DNA of 64,000 nt from IMG/VR virus record IMGVR_UViG_3300047378_000694, positions 62,001 to 126,000 of that record. One strand, given 5' to 3'. This DNA comes from a virus. The notes beneath the pieces were generated by a model that was not told the origin of the DNA, searched no databases, and saw nothing but the letters and a program-made list of their open reading frames with translations. Positions 25,772 to 34,291 of this stretch are shown here, one piece after another. Within the stretch, counting starts at the first letter, position 1; every line of letters starts with the position of its first letter. The position numbers were made by a program, and so were the translations under genes.

Positions 25772-27183
25772 AAATTACAGTAGTAGGTGCAGGAACAGCA
25801 GGTGCGTTTGCTGGTGCTTGGGCTAAGAAAAATTTTCCTGATGCAGAAGTTGTACAAATTTATAGCAAAAATATTCCAACAATTGGTGTCGGCGAAAGTG
25901 TTACTCCACATATATGGGCGTTTTTAGAACAGTTTGGCGTTGATCAATCAAAATGGATAAAAAATGTAAATTGTACAACAAAATTAACAAACTGTTTTGA
26001 GAATTGGGCCGACGAAGATCAGCACTTTGGGTTTACACTTAATAAACCAATAGACAAGTTGTATAGTTACGATTTAAATACATATTTAGATTGTAGAAAA
26101 CCTAACTACTTAGATGTTTGTATTGATTTATATAAAGATAAAGATGTAAATAGTTTCCAAGAAACTTACTATGAGTTGTATGACTCAGTTTTGCAAAATC
26201 AAATACCAAAATCAACAAAACAGTCATATGTATTATCGCATCATATAGATGCTAACGAAATGGCAAACTGGGTAATTAATAATATATCTGTGCCCTTAGG
26301 TATAAACTTTATCGAAGGTAAAGTTTCAAACGTTACATGTAGCAGCAATGGTATTAAAAGTGTTACAGTAGATGGTGCAGAAATAGAAAGCGATTACTGG
26401 CTAGATTGCACAGGATTTTCAAGACTATTGATAAACAGTGTTTCGGACGAACTTGCTTTGTATAAAGACAATAAACCTAATACCACTATAGTTATGCCTA
26501 TTAAAAACAAAAATGAAAAAGTTTTTACAAGAACAATACGCAACGAGTTTGGATGGCAATTCAAAATTGCATTACAACATAGGACTGGAACAGGAATTAC
26601 ATTTAGTGATGAATATTTTACAGACGAAGAAGTAAAGAATTATTTACTACAAAACGAGAAAGACAATTTACTAGAACCAAGAGTTTTAAAGTGGACACCT
26701 GCCAGAATGAAAAATCCTAGATCAGGTAATGTTTTTGCAATAGGATTAGCAGCAGGATTTATTGAACCTATGGAAGCTAATGCATTGTATTTAACACTTG
26801 CTACAATTTATAGAGCTGTAGATACAATAAATTTTCAAAATGATAAGTTATTTGACAATATTATTCCACAATGTTTTGATGATGCAGCATTTTTTATTCT
26901 TGCCCATTATACACTTTGTAAAAAAGGAAATGGCAAGTTTTGGAAAGATATGCGTAACTTAGGCATAAAAAATAATCACGAAGACCTAGTATATAAAAAA
27001 TATAAGAACAATACGTTCATGAAAAGTTCAAATTGGAAAACATTATTTCCTGATTATATGTGGGCACATTTAGCAATTGGGTGGGATTGTAACTTAGACA
27101 AATACGGAAATAATAGTTCCAAAGAAGAAAAACAATTAGTGCTCGACTATCTTAAATCCAATAGGCAAAATGTCTTTAATTGA
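25768..27183 (+). CDS. FAD-dependent halogenase (tryptophan halogenase family)
   Basis: 471 residues. The FAD motif GAGTAG (7-12), GVGES (40-44), K72 at the position of the catalytic lysine that forms the chloramine, DCTGFSR and the late GFIEPMEANALYL (with the conserved Glu) are present. The diagnostic WxWxIP is changed to WQFKIA, so activity may differ. Halogenases of this family occur in marine T4-like cyanophages. It acts after a coupled adenylating enzyme in a late unit, so an activated aromatic acid is a possible substrate. It overlaps the convergent gene by 48 bp. Confidence 0.85.
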   Translation: MKITVVGAGTAGAFAGAWAKKNFPDAEVVQIYSKNIPTIGVGESVTPHIWAFLEQFGVDQSKWIKNVNCTTKLTNCFENWADEDQHFGFTLNKPIDKLYSYDLNTYLDCRKPNYLDVCIDLYKDKDVNSFQETYYELYDSVLQNQIPKSTKQSYVLSHHIDANEMANWVINNISVPLGINFIEGKVSNVTCSSNGIKSVTVDGAEIESDYWLDCTGFSRLLINSVSDELALYKDNKPNTTIVMPIKNKNEKVFTRTIRNEFGWQFKIALQHRTGTGITFSDEYFTDEEVKNYLLQNEKDNLLEPRVLKWTPARMKNPRSGNVFAIGLAAGFIEPMEANALYLTLATIYRAVDTINFQNDKLFDNIIPQCFDDAAFFILAHYTLCKKGNGKFWKDMRNLGIKNNHEDLVYKKYKNNTFMKSSNWKTLFPDYMWAHLAIGWDCNLDKYGNNSSKEEKQLVLDYLKSNRQNVFN

Positions 27184-27792
27184 TTTTGCCCAGTGTTGAT
27201 TTGTTGTAAGTCGTACACCTGTTTCTAATACTTCAAAGTTATTCATCACGTTACGATAATCCATTTGATTTAGTATTGGACTAATAAATTTATCAAACAT
27301 ATAACGAGGATTTTCACCTCCAGGGTATATTGAGATATCTTTATACACCCATAGAGATCGTGTTAATAACTGCCTAACTACTAATTGGTATCGAGGATAC
27401 TGTCCAAAGTTAGCAGCACTATGACTTTTGCCAGCATACATTGAATAGTATTTGCCATCAGCTTTAAGAGGATACATTTTGTTTGCATCTAAATCAATTA
27501 ATGAAGCACAATCGCCGCTGATGTTTAAATGATAACGATTATCAACATCAGTGTGTGCAAAATAACATGTTCCCGACTCTTGTTTTATAATCCTTGCTTC
27601 GCCGATATTCTCTAACGGTGCAAGTAATTCGTCAAATACTGTACCTTTATACTCTGGTAGTATTTCCCAAGTGTCATAAAAGAAATCGTTGGTCGGCTTG
27701 TTAAGTACACTTTTGCCAGTCATGGATTGACACATCATAAGAGCTTCTGAAAGTTTAGCAGGAGTTGTTGTGAATTCAGTGTTAGTAATCAT
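27136..27792 (-). CDS. Aspartyl/asparaginyl beta-hydroxylase-like Fe(II)/2OG oxygenase
   Basis: 218 residues. H80 and D82 (YFAHTDVDNRYHL), H124 (GKSHSAANFG) and R134 (YPRYQLVVR) form the set. A helical C-terminal ~75 residues follows, containing YPGGENPRYMFDKF. It is a single-gene unit whose ATG is 5 bp after the last A of a TAAATA late box, with no ribosome site. It converges on and overlaps the halogenase, so read-through of either gene makes antisense RNA to the other. Confidence 0.75.
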   Translation of the reverse strand: MITNTEFTTTPAKLSEALMMCQSMTGKSVLNKPTNDFFYDTWEILPEYKGTVFDELLAPLENIGEARIIKQESGTCYFAHTDVDNRYHLNISGDCASLIDLDANKMYPLKADGKYYSMYAGKSHSAANFGQYPRYQLVVRQLLTRSLWVYKDISIYPGGENPRYMFDKFISPILNQMDYRNVMNNFEVLETGVRLTTNQHWAKSIKDILPIGFKIVEH

Positions 27793-27795
27793 ACT

Positions 27796-27804
27796 GTATT
27801 TACT
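27796..27804 (-). promoter_or_regulatory. Late promoter, leaderless type (TAAATACAGTATG)
   Basis: TAAATAC on the minus strand (27802-27796) is followed by AGT and the ATG at 27792. This TAAATAC-N2-T-ATG arrangement also occurs at 33551, 42250 and 45442 with identical spacing. Confidence 0.65.
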
Positions 27805-27805
27805 A

Positions 27806-27813
27806 GATAAGTA
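27806..27813 (+). promoter_or_regulatory. Possible weak late promoter (GATAAGTA)
   Basis: GATAAGTA, two mismatches to TATAAATA, lies 5 bp before the ATG at 27819 with no ribosome site. The position matches the other near-leaderless late starts, but the box is weak. Confidence 0.3.
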
Positions 27814-27818
27814 ATTGT

Positions 27819-28625
27819 ATGATAAGAGGATTCGAAAACTTACCGTATATTAATTTAGATCCATTTTTAGATATTACTGGATTTCAAAATCTACACGCCG
27901 AGATTGCAAGCGGAATGGCACAAGCACGTGAGTTTGCCAAAGAAGGTACTTGGATGAAGCCAGGATTTAACTTTGACGATATGAGCTATATTGCAAACTG
28001 GAAGCCTGTATATCAAGCATTTGAAGAATACCAGCAATTAGAAGCTAATGATCCAATACGCATCGAAGGTGATAAAATATTTCCTAAAGACTTTAATGAT
28101 TATAAACAACGTAATATATTTGTGCGTTATCTAACAACCACATTAGGTGCATACGATCCTTACATTTATTATGTACTAAAAGAAGAAGGCACAAATATGA
28201 AAGACCGTGCAAACGAAGAAAGAGATGCAACTCCAGAGTCGGCATACTTTCCTAATGTAATGCAATGGGTTAATAAATTAAAAGACGACGGTATAGTTGA
28301 ATACACAGGCCGGGTAATATTTTTTGTAAGTTCTGGAAGTAGTAAGCCTTTTGAACATAGAGATCTCGATGCTGATACACAAGATTACACAGATCATAAT
28401 ATCGAATTTATACATATTCGTCCTAATACAAAACGTGGATTCTATGTGTGGGATCCAGAACATAAACGCAAACACTACATAAACAGTCATGCATGTTTTT
28501 TTAATGATCAAGATTGGCATGGTGGAGAATTTAGTATGGAACAAGAATACGGGTTACGTATTGATTGTAAATTTACAAAAGAGTTCAAAGAGCGTATTGG
28601 CATAGGACACTTGACACATTACTAA
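27819..28625 (+). CDS. Fe(II)/2-oxoglutarate-type oxygenase
   Basis: 268 residues. H180 and D182 (FEHRDLD), H234 (DQDWHGGEF) and R247 (YGLRID) are placed as an oxygenase triad plus 2OG anchor, preceded by the strand TGRVIFFVSSGSS. The N-terminal ~150 residues are helical and unassigned. It is divergent from the other oxygenase at 27136 with 26 bp between starts. It lies next to the halogenase unit and could act on the same product. The next gene has its own early promoter starting in this gene's last codons. Confidence 0.7.
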   Translation: MIRGFENLPYINLDPFLDITGFQNLHAEIASGMAQAREFAKEGTWMKPGFNFDDMSYIANWKPVYQAFEEYQQLEANDPIRIEGDKIFPKDFNDYKQRNIFVRYLTTTLGAYDPYIYYVLKEEGTNMKDRANEERDATPESAYFPNVMQWVNKLKDDGIVEYTGRVIFFVSSGSSKPFEHRDLDADTQDYTDHNIEFIHIRPNTKRGFYVWDPEHKRKHYINSHACFFNDQDWHGGEFSMEQEYGLRIDCKFTKEFKERIGIGHLTHY

Positions 28626-28638
28626 AATGTGTTATAAT
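28611..28638 (+). promoter_or_regulatory. Sigma70-type promoter for the PP-loop/radical SAM unit
   Basis: TTGACA (28611-28616), 16-bp spacer, TGT then TATAAT (28633-28638), then 5 nt to the ATG at 28644. Both hexamers are perfect and an extended -10 TG is present. Predicts a leaderless transcript. Confidence 0.83.
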
Positions 28639-28643
28639 ACAGC

Positions 28644-29339
28644 ATGAAGATCGATAATGTTTACATTCCTTTAGAACAAGAATGGAAAAGAATAGGTATT
28701 AGTCTAAGTGGCGGTGCTGATAGCGCTCTACTAGCATATCTTGTCTTGAGTAATACAAATGCTGATATATATTTTACAACACAAGTACGTATGTGGAAAA
28801 CTAGACCGTGGCAACGATGGATTGCTAAGGATGTTGTTGGTTGGTTTCGAGAAAAATTTAATAATCGTATAGAACACATTGAAGGATTTATACCTCCAGA
28901 GATGGAAGAGCCAACCGAGTACTTAATTAAAGATGAATACGGATCAATGAAGTCCGGCAATCGTGTTATACTGCGTTCACACAACGAATACATTGGTCAT
29001 TTGTATAAACTTGATGCATGGTATGCTGGTGTTACACTAAATCCAACTGAAAAATTTGATGGCAAACTTGATGATAGAGAAACTGCACGTTTACCAATTG
29101 AAATGAAACACATGGGTGCATCTATATGTCATCCTTTTACCAATGTTCGCAAAGACTGGATTATAAAACAATATGTAGATAACAACATAGGCGAACTTTT
29201 AGAAATTACACGCAGTTGCGAAGGCGAGTTTGAAGGCATTGACTATACTACATACACACCATATGAGAAAGTTCCAGTTTGTGGCAAATGTTTTTGGTGT
29301 AAAGAACGTGAATGGGGTATACAAAATGCAATCAAGTAA
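28644..29339 (+). CDS. PP-loop ATP pyrophosphatase, QueC-like
   Basis: 231 residues. The PP-loop SLSGGADSALL (SGGADS at 22-27) binds ATP, and the C-terminal C213-x2-C216-x2-C219 (CGKCFWCKERE) resembles the zinc-binding site of QueC, which makes 7-cyano-7-deazaguanine. Length also suits QueC. However, the middle differs from textbook QueC and no queC/D/E/folE partners are seen here, so another amide- or nitrile-forming or thiolating reaction is possible. It heads a unit with three radical SAM genes and overlaps the first by 14 bp. Confidence 0.72.
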   Translation: MKIDNVYIPLEQEWKRIGISLSGGADSALLAYLVLSNTNADIYFTTQVRMWKTRPWQRWIAKDVVGWFREKFNNRIEHIEGFIPPEMEEPTEYLIKDEYGSMKSGNRVILRSHNEYIGHLYKLDAWYAGVTLNPTEKFDGKLDDRETARLPIEMKHMGASICHPFTNVRKDWIIKQYVDNNIGELLEITRSCEGEFEGIDYTTYTPYEKVPVCGKCFWCKEREWGIQNAIK

Positions 29340-30576
29340 AACATTTTGTATGCACCCGTTTACAGGACTAGCAACTAGAGAAGATGGTGCAATTAAAGTG
29401 TGTTGCCGTAGCCAACCTATTGGATGGATACAAAATGAGAGCTTAGAAAGTGCATGGAACAATGAAAACATGCGTAGAGTACGTCAGCAGGTACTAAACA
29501 ACGAAATGCCTGCTGAATGTGTACCGTGTTTTGACTTAGAAGCACAAGGCGTTGAAAGTTTACGTCAACGTCATATACGTGATAGCTTTCCTGAAAGTAG
29601 AATAAATCTATATCCAAATGCGTTGGACACTCTTAATGACGATTTTACAATGCCTTTTGAGTTGCCAACTATAGAAATTAAAATTAATAACTTATGTAAT
29701 CTTAAATGTCGCATGTGCAATCCTTTAGATAGTACACAATGGAAAGATTGGGAAGAAGTTGAAGAGTTTTACAAAGAAGAAGGCAACTATCTAGTAGATG
29801 CTGTAAGAGGACTAGGACTTACCAAAGCCCCTTATATAGGCATCTTTGAAAAAGACCAAAACTTTTGGTCAAACTTAGAAAAACTGCTACCTTACTTTCG
29901 TAGAGTTGAATTTGCAGGTGGTGAACCGTTGATGGATCCTACTCATTACCGAATATTAGATATGTTAGCACCATACGGAGACAACATAGAAATAAAGTAC
30001 GCTACAAACGGCACAGTGACGGGTATAAAGGGCGGTAGGACAATACACGACTATTGGCCTAAGTTTAAAAAAGTTAGTGTAAACGTAAGCATTGATGGGT
30101 TACATGATGTTTATAGTTATATTAGAGGAAATGGCAACTTTGCTGAAGTAGAAGAAAATGTAAAAGTATTCCAAAGTTTTAAAAATGTAGATTATGTTGT
30201 AGGTGCATGTACAGTACAAGTAGGTAATGTTATGCAATTACCAAAAATTATTGACTATTTCTTAAATAATATGGGTATTGTATTTTATTCGCATAGAGTA
30301 AACTATCCAAATGTACTAAGTGCGCAATGCATGCCAACAGAATATAAATATAAAGTAATTCAACAATTAGAAGAATTACTAACAATAGTAGAACACTGGT
30401 CATGCATGTCTATGCATCCGCAATTATTACCAATGACAATACAACAAATCCAAGACAACATTAATTTTTTAAAGGCACAAGATTTAAGCGATAAATGGAA
30501 TGATACACTTGCATTTAATCGCAGACTAGACAATAGTCGCAGCCAAGGACCTTTTGAAAAAGTATGTTTAGCGTAG
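29326..30576 (+). CDS. Radical SAM protein with N-terminal twitch-like cysteine region
   Basis: 416 residues from the ATG at 29326, which gives a 14-bp overlap and starts just before the conserved KTFCMHPF; the frame is open further upstream. Ligands: C8, C26, C27 (KVCCRSQ), C65, C68 (CVPC), then the core C124, C128, C131 (CNLKCRMC) and AGGEPL. First of a three-radical-SAM set (this gene, then the 298- and 353-residue genes) that recurs inverted at 38691-35374. Confidence 0.87.
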   Translation: MQSSKTFCMHPFTGLATREDGAIKVCCRSQPIGWIQNESLESAWNNENMRRVRQQVLNNEMPAECVPCFDLEAQGVESLRQRHIRDSFPESRINLYPNALDTLNDDFTMPFELPTIEIKINNLCNLKCRMCNPLDSTQWKDWEEVEEFYKEEGNYLVDAVRGLGLTKAPYIGIFEKDQNFWSNLEKLLPYFRRVEFAGGEPLMDPTHYRILDMLAPYGDNIEIKYATNGTVTGIKGGRTIHDYWPKFKKVSVNVSIDGLHDVYSYIRGNGNFAEVEENVKVFQSFKNVDYVVGACTVQVGNVMQLPKIIDYFLNNMGIVFYSHRVNYPNVLSAQCMPTEYKYKVIQQLEELLTIVEHWSCMSMHPQLLPMTIQQIQDNINFLKAQDLSDKWNDTLAFNRRLDNSRSQGPFEKVCLA

Positions 30577-31460
30577 AAAATAGATGGCCGCACTATAGAG
30601 ATAGTGTTAAAGTTGAGTGGAACTTAGGCAAGCGTTGCAATTTAGATTGCACATATTGTCCTGCGGAAATACACGACAATTTTAGCAGTCACAAAGACTT
30701 ATCAACACTGTATAAAACGGTTGATACACTTGCAGAAATTGAAAATGTACGTATAAGTTTCACAGGTGGCGAGCCGTGTGTACACCCACAGTTTGAAGAA
30801 CTAGTAAATTATGCTAGACCTAAAATAAACTGGTTGAGTGTAACTACAAACATTACAAGAAAGCCAGAATATTATCAAGATTTAGATGTTAATTATCTTG
30901 TACTTAGTTTACACTTTGAGGATAAGCAATGGTATGACCGTGTTGAAACAATTAGAATTCTAGCAGGAACATTAGGTGGTGGTAAACACCCAAAAGACTA
31001 CCATGTTATGGTTATGGCACACCACGATTACATGGATGAAGTGAAACTTGCAACTAGAATTTTAATCGAACACAATATTCCATTTAGTCTCAGACGTATA
31101 CGCTGGACAGAACGACATGACTGGTTTGACGATATGCGCTATAACCTAGAAGACCTTGAGTGGATTAAAAGTGTGCAAACTACAGCAAAAGCAAACACAC
31201 TTGTTGATAGTAAAGATTTAGTACATACAAATGACTTACTTAAAAACAAATTAAATATGTTTAAAGGATGGCAATGTAAAGCAGGAATTGAAAGTTTAAT
31301 GATTAATTGGGACGGAGATGTACATCGTGCTACGTGTAGAGTAGGCGGTAGTTTAGGTAATATATACAAAGATACATTTGAAAGACCCGAAGTAGCAGTA
31401 ATTTGTTCAAGAGATTGGTGTACTTGTGCAGCGGATGTAAATATAACGAAATGGAAGTAA
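30564..31460 (+). CDS. Compact radical SAM protein with C-terminal cysteine region
   Basis: 298 residues. Core ligands C25, C29, C32 (RCNLDCTYC), GGEPCVHP, and a C-terminal set GWQCKAG, ATCRVGG, ICSRDWCTC followed by ITKWK. The paralogue at 36398-37315 has the same ending (CTTKWK) and length, and 49293-50264 is more distant. The C-terminal cysteines could bind one auxiliary cluster. It overlaps its neighbours by 13 and 10 bp. Confidence 0.86.
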   Translation: MFSVENRWPHYRDSVKVEWNLGKRCNLDCTYCPAEIHDNFSSHKDLSTLYKTVDTLAEIENVRISFTGGEPCVHPQFEELVNYARPKINWLSVTTNITRKPEYYQDLDVNYLVLSLHFEDKQWYDRVETIRILAGTLGGGKHPKDYHVMVMAHHDYMDEVKLATRILIEHNIPFSLRRIRWTERHDWFDDMRYNLEDLEWIKSVQTTAKANTLVDSKDLVHTNDLLKNKLNMFKGWQCKAGIESLMINWDGDVHRATCRVGGSLGNIYKDTFERPEVAVICSRDWCTCAADVNITKWK

Positions 31461-32512
31461 ACGCAATAAAATTAACTAATCCAGAACCTATGATGATAAC
31501 ATGGGATATTGGAAGACGTTGTAACTTTGATTGTACGTATTGCGAAAGCACAAGACACGACACAGTAAGTCCACCTACTCCAAAACATAATTTAGAACAT
31601 ACACTAAAATTTATTCAAGATTATACAATGTTATACAATCAGCCAAATGCAAATATTGGCTTTACTGGCGGTGAGCCAACTGTTAATCCTGAATTTTGGG
31701 ATCTTGTTGAAAAAATAAACAAGGAAACAGACTTTCAAGTTGGTATGACAACCAACGGTACATTCCACGAAAAGCATATTGACTTCATTAAAAAGAACTT
31801 TGTAGGCGTTACACTAAGCTATCACGCCGAAGGTCCGTATTTTAGTAAAGAACGTATGTTAAAAAATGCACAATTAATTAAAGAAGCAGGCATGTGGGTT
31901 ACTGCAAATGTAATGATGCATACAGATCACTGGAATGAATGTATTGATGCACACGAAAGACTTGTAGCAGCTGGCATTGATAGCAAACCCACAATGATAG
32001 GCGATGGCAATGTTGGTTTTACTGATTGGTTTACTGACACTGACGGTAGCCAACGCAGAACAAGTCATGCATACACAACTGAGCAACAACAATGGTATCT
32101 TAAAGAAAAAGGATTACCTTTAGATTTGGCAGAAAAAGTTGCCGGAGGGTATGAACTACCAAGAGGATGTTGTGGCGCTAGAAGTATACAGGGCAGTTGT
32201 AATGGATGTTGGAACAAAATAGAAGCAGTAAATACAAACTTTAACGGTTGGTATTGCGATGTAAACAACTATTTCTTGCACATTGATGAACACACCGGTA
32301 AAGTATATCATCACCAAACGTGCCAAGCGACATTTACTGAACGTGTTGGACCGATTGGAAGATTATCTAATCCTGAAGGTATACTTGCATATGCTTACGA
32401 AAACAAAGACGCAATTATTACATGTCCAAAACAACGATGCGGATGTGGTATGTGTGTGCCTAAAGCAAAAACACTAGCTATGTTTAAGAAAATTGCTGCT
32501 GAGGGGTTTTAA
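31451..32512 (+). CDS. Radical SAM protein with C-terminal cysteine-rich region
   Basis: 353 residues from the ATG at 31451 (10-bp overlap); an earlier start in the frame would overlap much more. Core ligands C24, C28, C31 (RCNFDCTYC), TGGEPTVNP, then many late cysteines: GCCGARSIQGSCNGCW, WYCDVNN, TCQATF and CPKQRCGCGMCVPK. Paralogue of 35374-36408, which keeps the same cysteine order and the VGPIG motif. Such a cysteine number could hold two auxiliary clusters. Confidence 0.86.
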   Translation: MEVNAIKLTNPEPMMITWDIGRRCNFDCTYCESTRHDTVSPPTPKHNLEHTLKFIQDYTMLYNQPNANIGFTGGEPTVNPEFWDLVEKINKETDFQVGMTTNGTFHEKHIDFIKKNFVGVTLSYHAEGPYFSKERMLKNAQLIKEAGMWVTANVMMHTDHWNECIDAHERLVAAGIDSKPTMIGDGNVGFTDWFTDTDGSQRRTSHAYTTEQQQWYLKEKGLPLDLAEKVAGGYELPRGCCGARSIQGSCNGCWNKIEAVNTNFNGWYCDVNNYFLHIDEHTGKVYHHQTCQATFTERVGPIGRLSNPEGILAYAYENKDAIITCPKQRCGCGMCVPKAKTLAMFKKIAAEGF

Positions 32513-33512
32513 CTATATTGCCGCAAGTCCTTGCACAGGTGTATAATTTTTGCGTAGTCCAATATTTTGTCCAAACTGTTTGATAGCTTGTTTTTGAAAT
32601 TACATCCTCGATACTATTTTTATGTAGACTAGTATCTCCTAATTCATCTATTAAATTTTTGTATTGTTCTTCCACAGTTTTTTTAGCATTGTATAATTTG
32701 TCTTTACGATTATACCAATTATAAGGTATACTTGCTAAAAAACAGCAGGGCATAAGTGTTAAGTGTGCATCAATGTAAACTTCAAATTGTTTTTTTGCCC
32801 AACAATCTATAATGCTTTGATCTACTAAAGTAGGTATTTGTTCTACATCAATACTCTGTTCTGGAATATGTGGTTCTAAAGTATCGACTATATGTCCGTA
32901 ACTATTTAAAACATCAAACGTATTTTCCAATGCAAATCTGCTGCTGTCTTTTACAGTAAAGTATTTAAATTTATAATACTTGCTAACTTCTTTTGCAGCA
33001 TCAACTTGATGTGCATTATGTGCAAAACGTATCATACTCCATTCTGCTGTGCCGCCAGCATTAATAAATGCTCTTGCATTATTCATAATTTTTTTATAAT
33101 CAGTACCAACACGATATCTACTATGAGTGTCGGCTAATCCATCTATAGCAAACACAACCTTGTGTTCAAATGGTAAATGCTTTGGTAAATCTTTCCAAAA
33201 TTGTGTAGATCGTAAACTACCGTTTGTGTGTATATCTACATAGATATTATCATCCTTTATGTAGTCTAACATTTTTACAAAATGAAAGTTTAGTAACGGA
33301 TCACCAAAATTGCCACAGAACGTAATTTTTTTAATTTGTCGTTTTATTGCAGGTGTAAATATGTTTTTAAATTGCTGTATAGTCCAGTCTGATTCTTTAA
33401 GCAACGGATTTGATATTCCACCATGATGATTCCTACTACACATAGGACATTTTGCTTGACATCGATTGCTTATTTCAACATGAATACTTTGTAATTGATT
33501 AATACTAAACAC
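32484..33512 (-). CDS. Radical SAM/SPASM-type protein
   Basis: 342 residues. Core C18, C22, C25 (RCQAKCPMCSRN), then CGNFGDPLLN, FAIDGLADTHSRYR, and a C-terminal set DCWAKKQ, MPCCFLAS and YTCARTCG. Same family as 16729-17808. The start is GTG at 33512, set 4 bp after a perfect TATAAATA, with no ribosome site. It is a single-gene unit that converges on 31451-32512 with a 29-bp overlap. Confidence 0.85.
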   Translation of the reverse strand: MFSINQLQSIHVEISNRCQAKCPMCSRNHHGGISNPLLKESDWTIQQFKNIFTPAIKRQIKKITFCGNFGDPLLNFHFVKMLDYIKDDNIYVDIHTNGSLRSTQFWKDLPKHLPFEHKVVFAIDGLADTHSRYRVGTDYKKIMNNARAFINAGGTAEWSMIRFAHNAHQVDAAKEVSKYYKFKYFTVKDSSRFALENTFDVLNSYGHIVDTLEPHIPEQSIDVEQIPTLVDQSIIDCWAKKQFEVYIDAHLTLMPCCFLASIPYNWYNRKDKLYNAKKTVEEQYKNLIDELGDTSLHKNSIEDVISKTSYQTVWTKYWTTQKLYTCARTCGNIVKTPQQQFS

Positions 33513-33516
33513 TTTC

Positions 33517-33524
33517 TATTTATA
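33517..33524 (-). promoter_or_regulatory. T4-type late promoter TATAAATA (GTG start, leaderless type)
   Basis: Perfect TATAAATA, GAAA, then GTG at 33512. The distance from the box to the start codon is the same as in the TAAATACNNTATG sites. Confidence 0.75.
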
Positions 33525-33538
33525 TGCGCAGTTAATGA

Positions 33539-33546
33539 TATAAATA
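33539..33546 (+). promoter_or_regulatory. T4-type late promoter TATAAATA (leaderless type)
   Basis: Perfect TATAAATA, then CTAT and the ATG at 33551. It is back to back with the minus-strand late box (33517-33524), 14 bp apart, forming a symmetric divergent late promoter pair. Confidence 0.78.
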
Positions 33547-33550
33547 CTAT

Positions 33551-34291
33551 ATGGATCAGATAGAATTTTATAACGCTTACAAAGACGTTAAAATTACCCC
33601 AAAGCCTTTGCCGGATTATAGTTTAGAAGACAAAGTAAAATGGATATTCTCAGGACACGGCTATCATTGGGTTGAGTTTGACTTTACTATGCCAGATTGG
33701 TTGTCTGAAAGTGCATATGCAGATGACTATTATGTTGCACATAGAGATATTTTTTCAGGAGAAGGCTCTCATTATGGTTGGAGTAGTTGTGCGTTACATG
33801 GCATCGATACTGATAAAACAAATGTTTGGCAAACTTACGGTTATGAATCAGAGCCAGACTATCAATGGACAGAACTAGGAAACAAAACTAAAAACATACA
33901 ATCTTTTTTTAATAATACGTTTCCTGCAGAAAGATATGCTAGAATACGTTTTATGAAACTAGCAGCAGGTGGATGGATTTCTCCTCATAACGATTACAGT
34001 CCGATGATAAACATTGATAATTTATTTGATTATCCACTGCCGGTTAACATTGCTATTGATCATCCTAACGATTGTCATATGACTATAAAAGATAACGGGT
34101 GTGTTCCATTTAAATCACATAGTGCATTTATGGTTAATATTTTTAATGACCATAGTGTAATAAACAATAGCAGCAAGGATAGAATTCATTTGATAGCACA
34201 TTGCTACCTTGGAAATAAAAGAAAAGAATTCTGCGAACTTATTGTTAATAGCTACGAGAAACAACATGCAAAAATACAAAGCCAAGTTTAG
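33551..34291 (+). CDS. Aspartyl/asparaginyl beta-hydroxylase-like Fe(II)/2OG oxygenase
   Basis: 246 residues. H146 and D148 (SPHNDYSP), H201 (FNDHSVINN) and R211 (KDRIHLIAH). RIRFMKLAAGG precedes the first ligand as in the paralogue at 11606. The ATG sits where the late transcript should begin. It overlaps 34266-35414 by 26 bp; the paralogous pair 11606/10257 has the same partners but in divergent orientation. Confidence 0.78.
   Translation: MDQIEFYNAYKDVKITPKPLPDYSLEDKVKWIFSGHGYHWVEFDFTMPDWLSESAYADDYYVAHRDIFSGEGSHYGWSSCALHGIDTDKTNVWQTYGYESEPDYQWTELGNKTKNIQSFFNNTFPAERYARIRFMKLAAGGWISPHNDYSPMINIDNLFDYPLPVNIAIDHPNDCHMTIKDNGCVPFKSHSAFMVNIFNDHSVINNSSKDRIHLIAHCYLGNKRKEFCELIVNSYEKQHAKIQSQV

Noticed and set aside
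28644-29339. Confident naming as queC
   Set aside because: Motifs fit, but the pathway partners are absent from the window and the following genes are not QueD or QueE.
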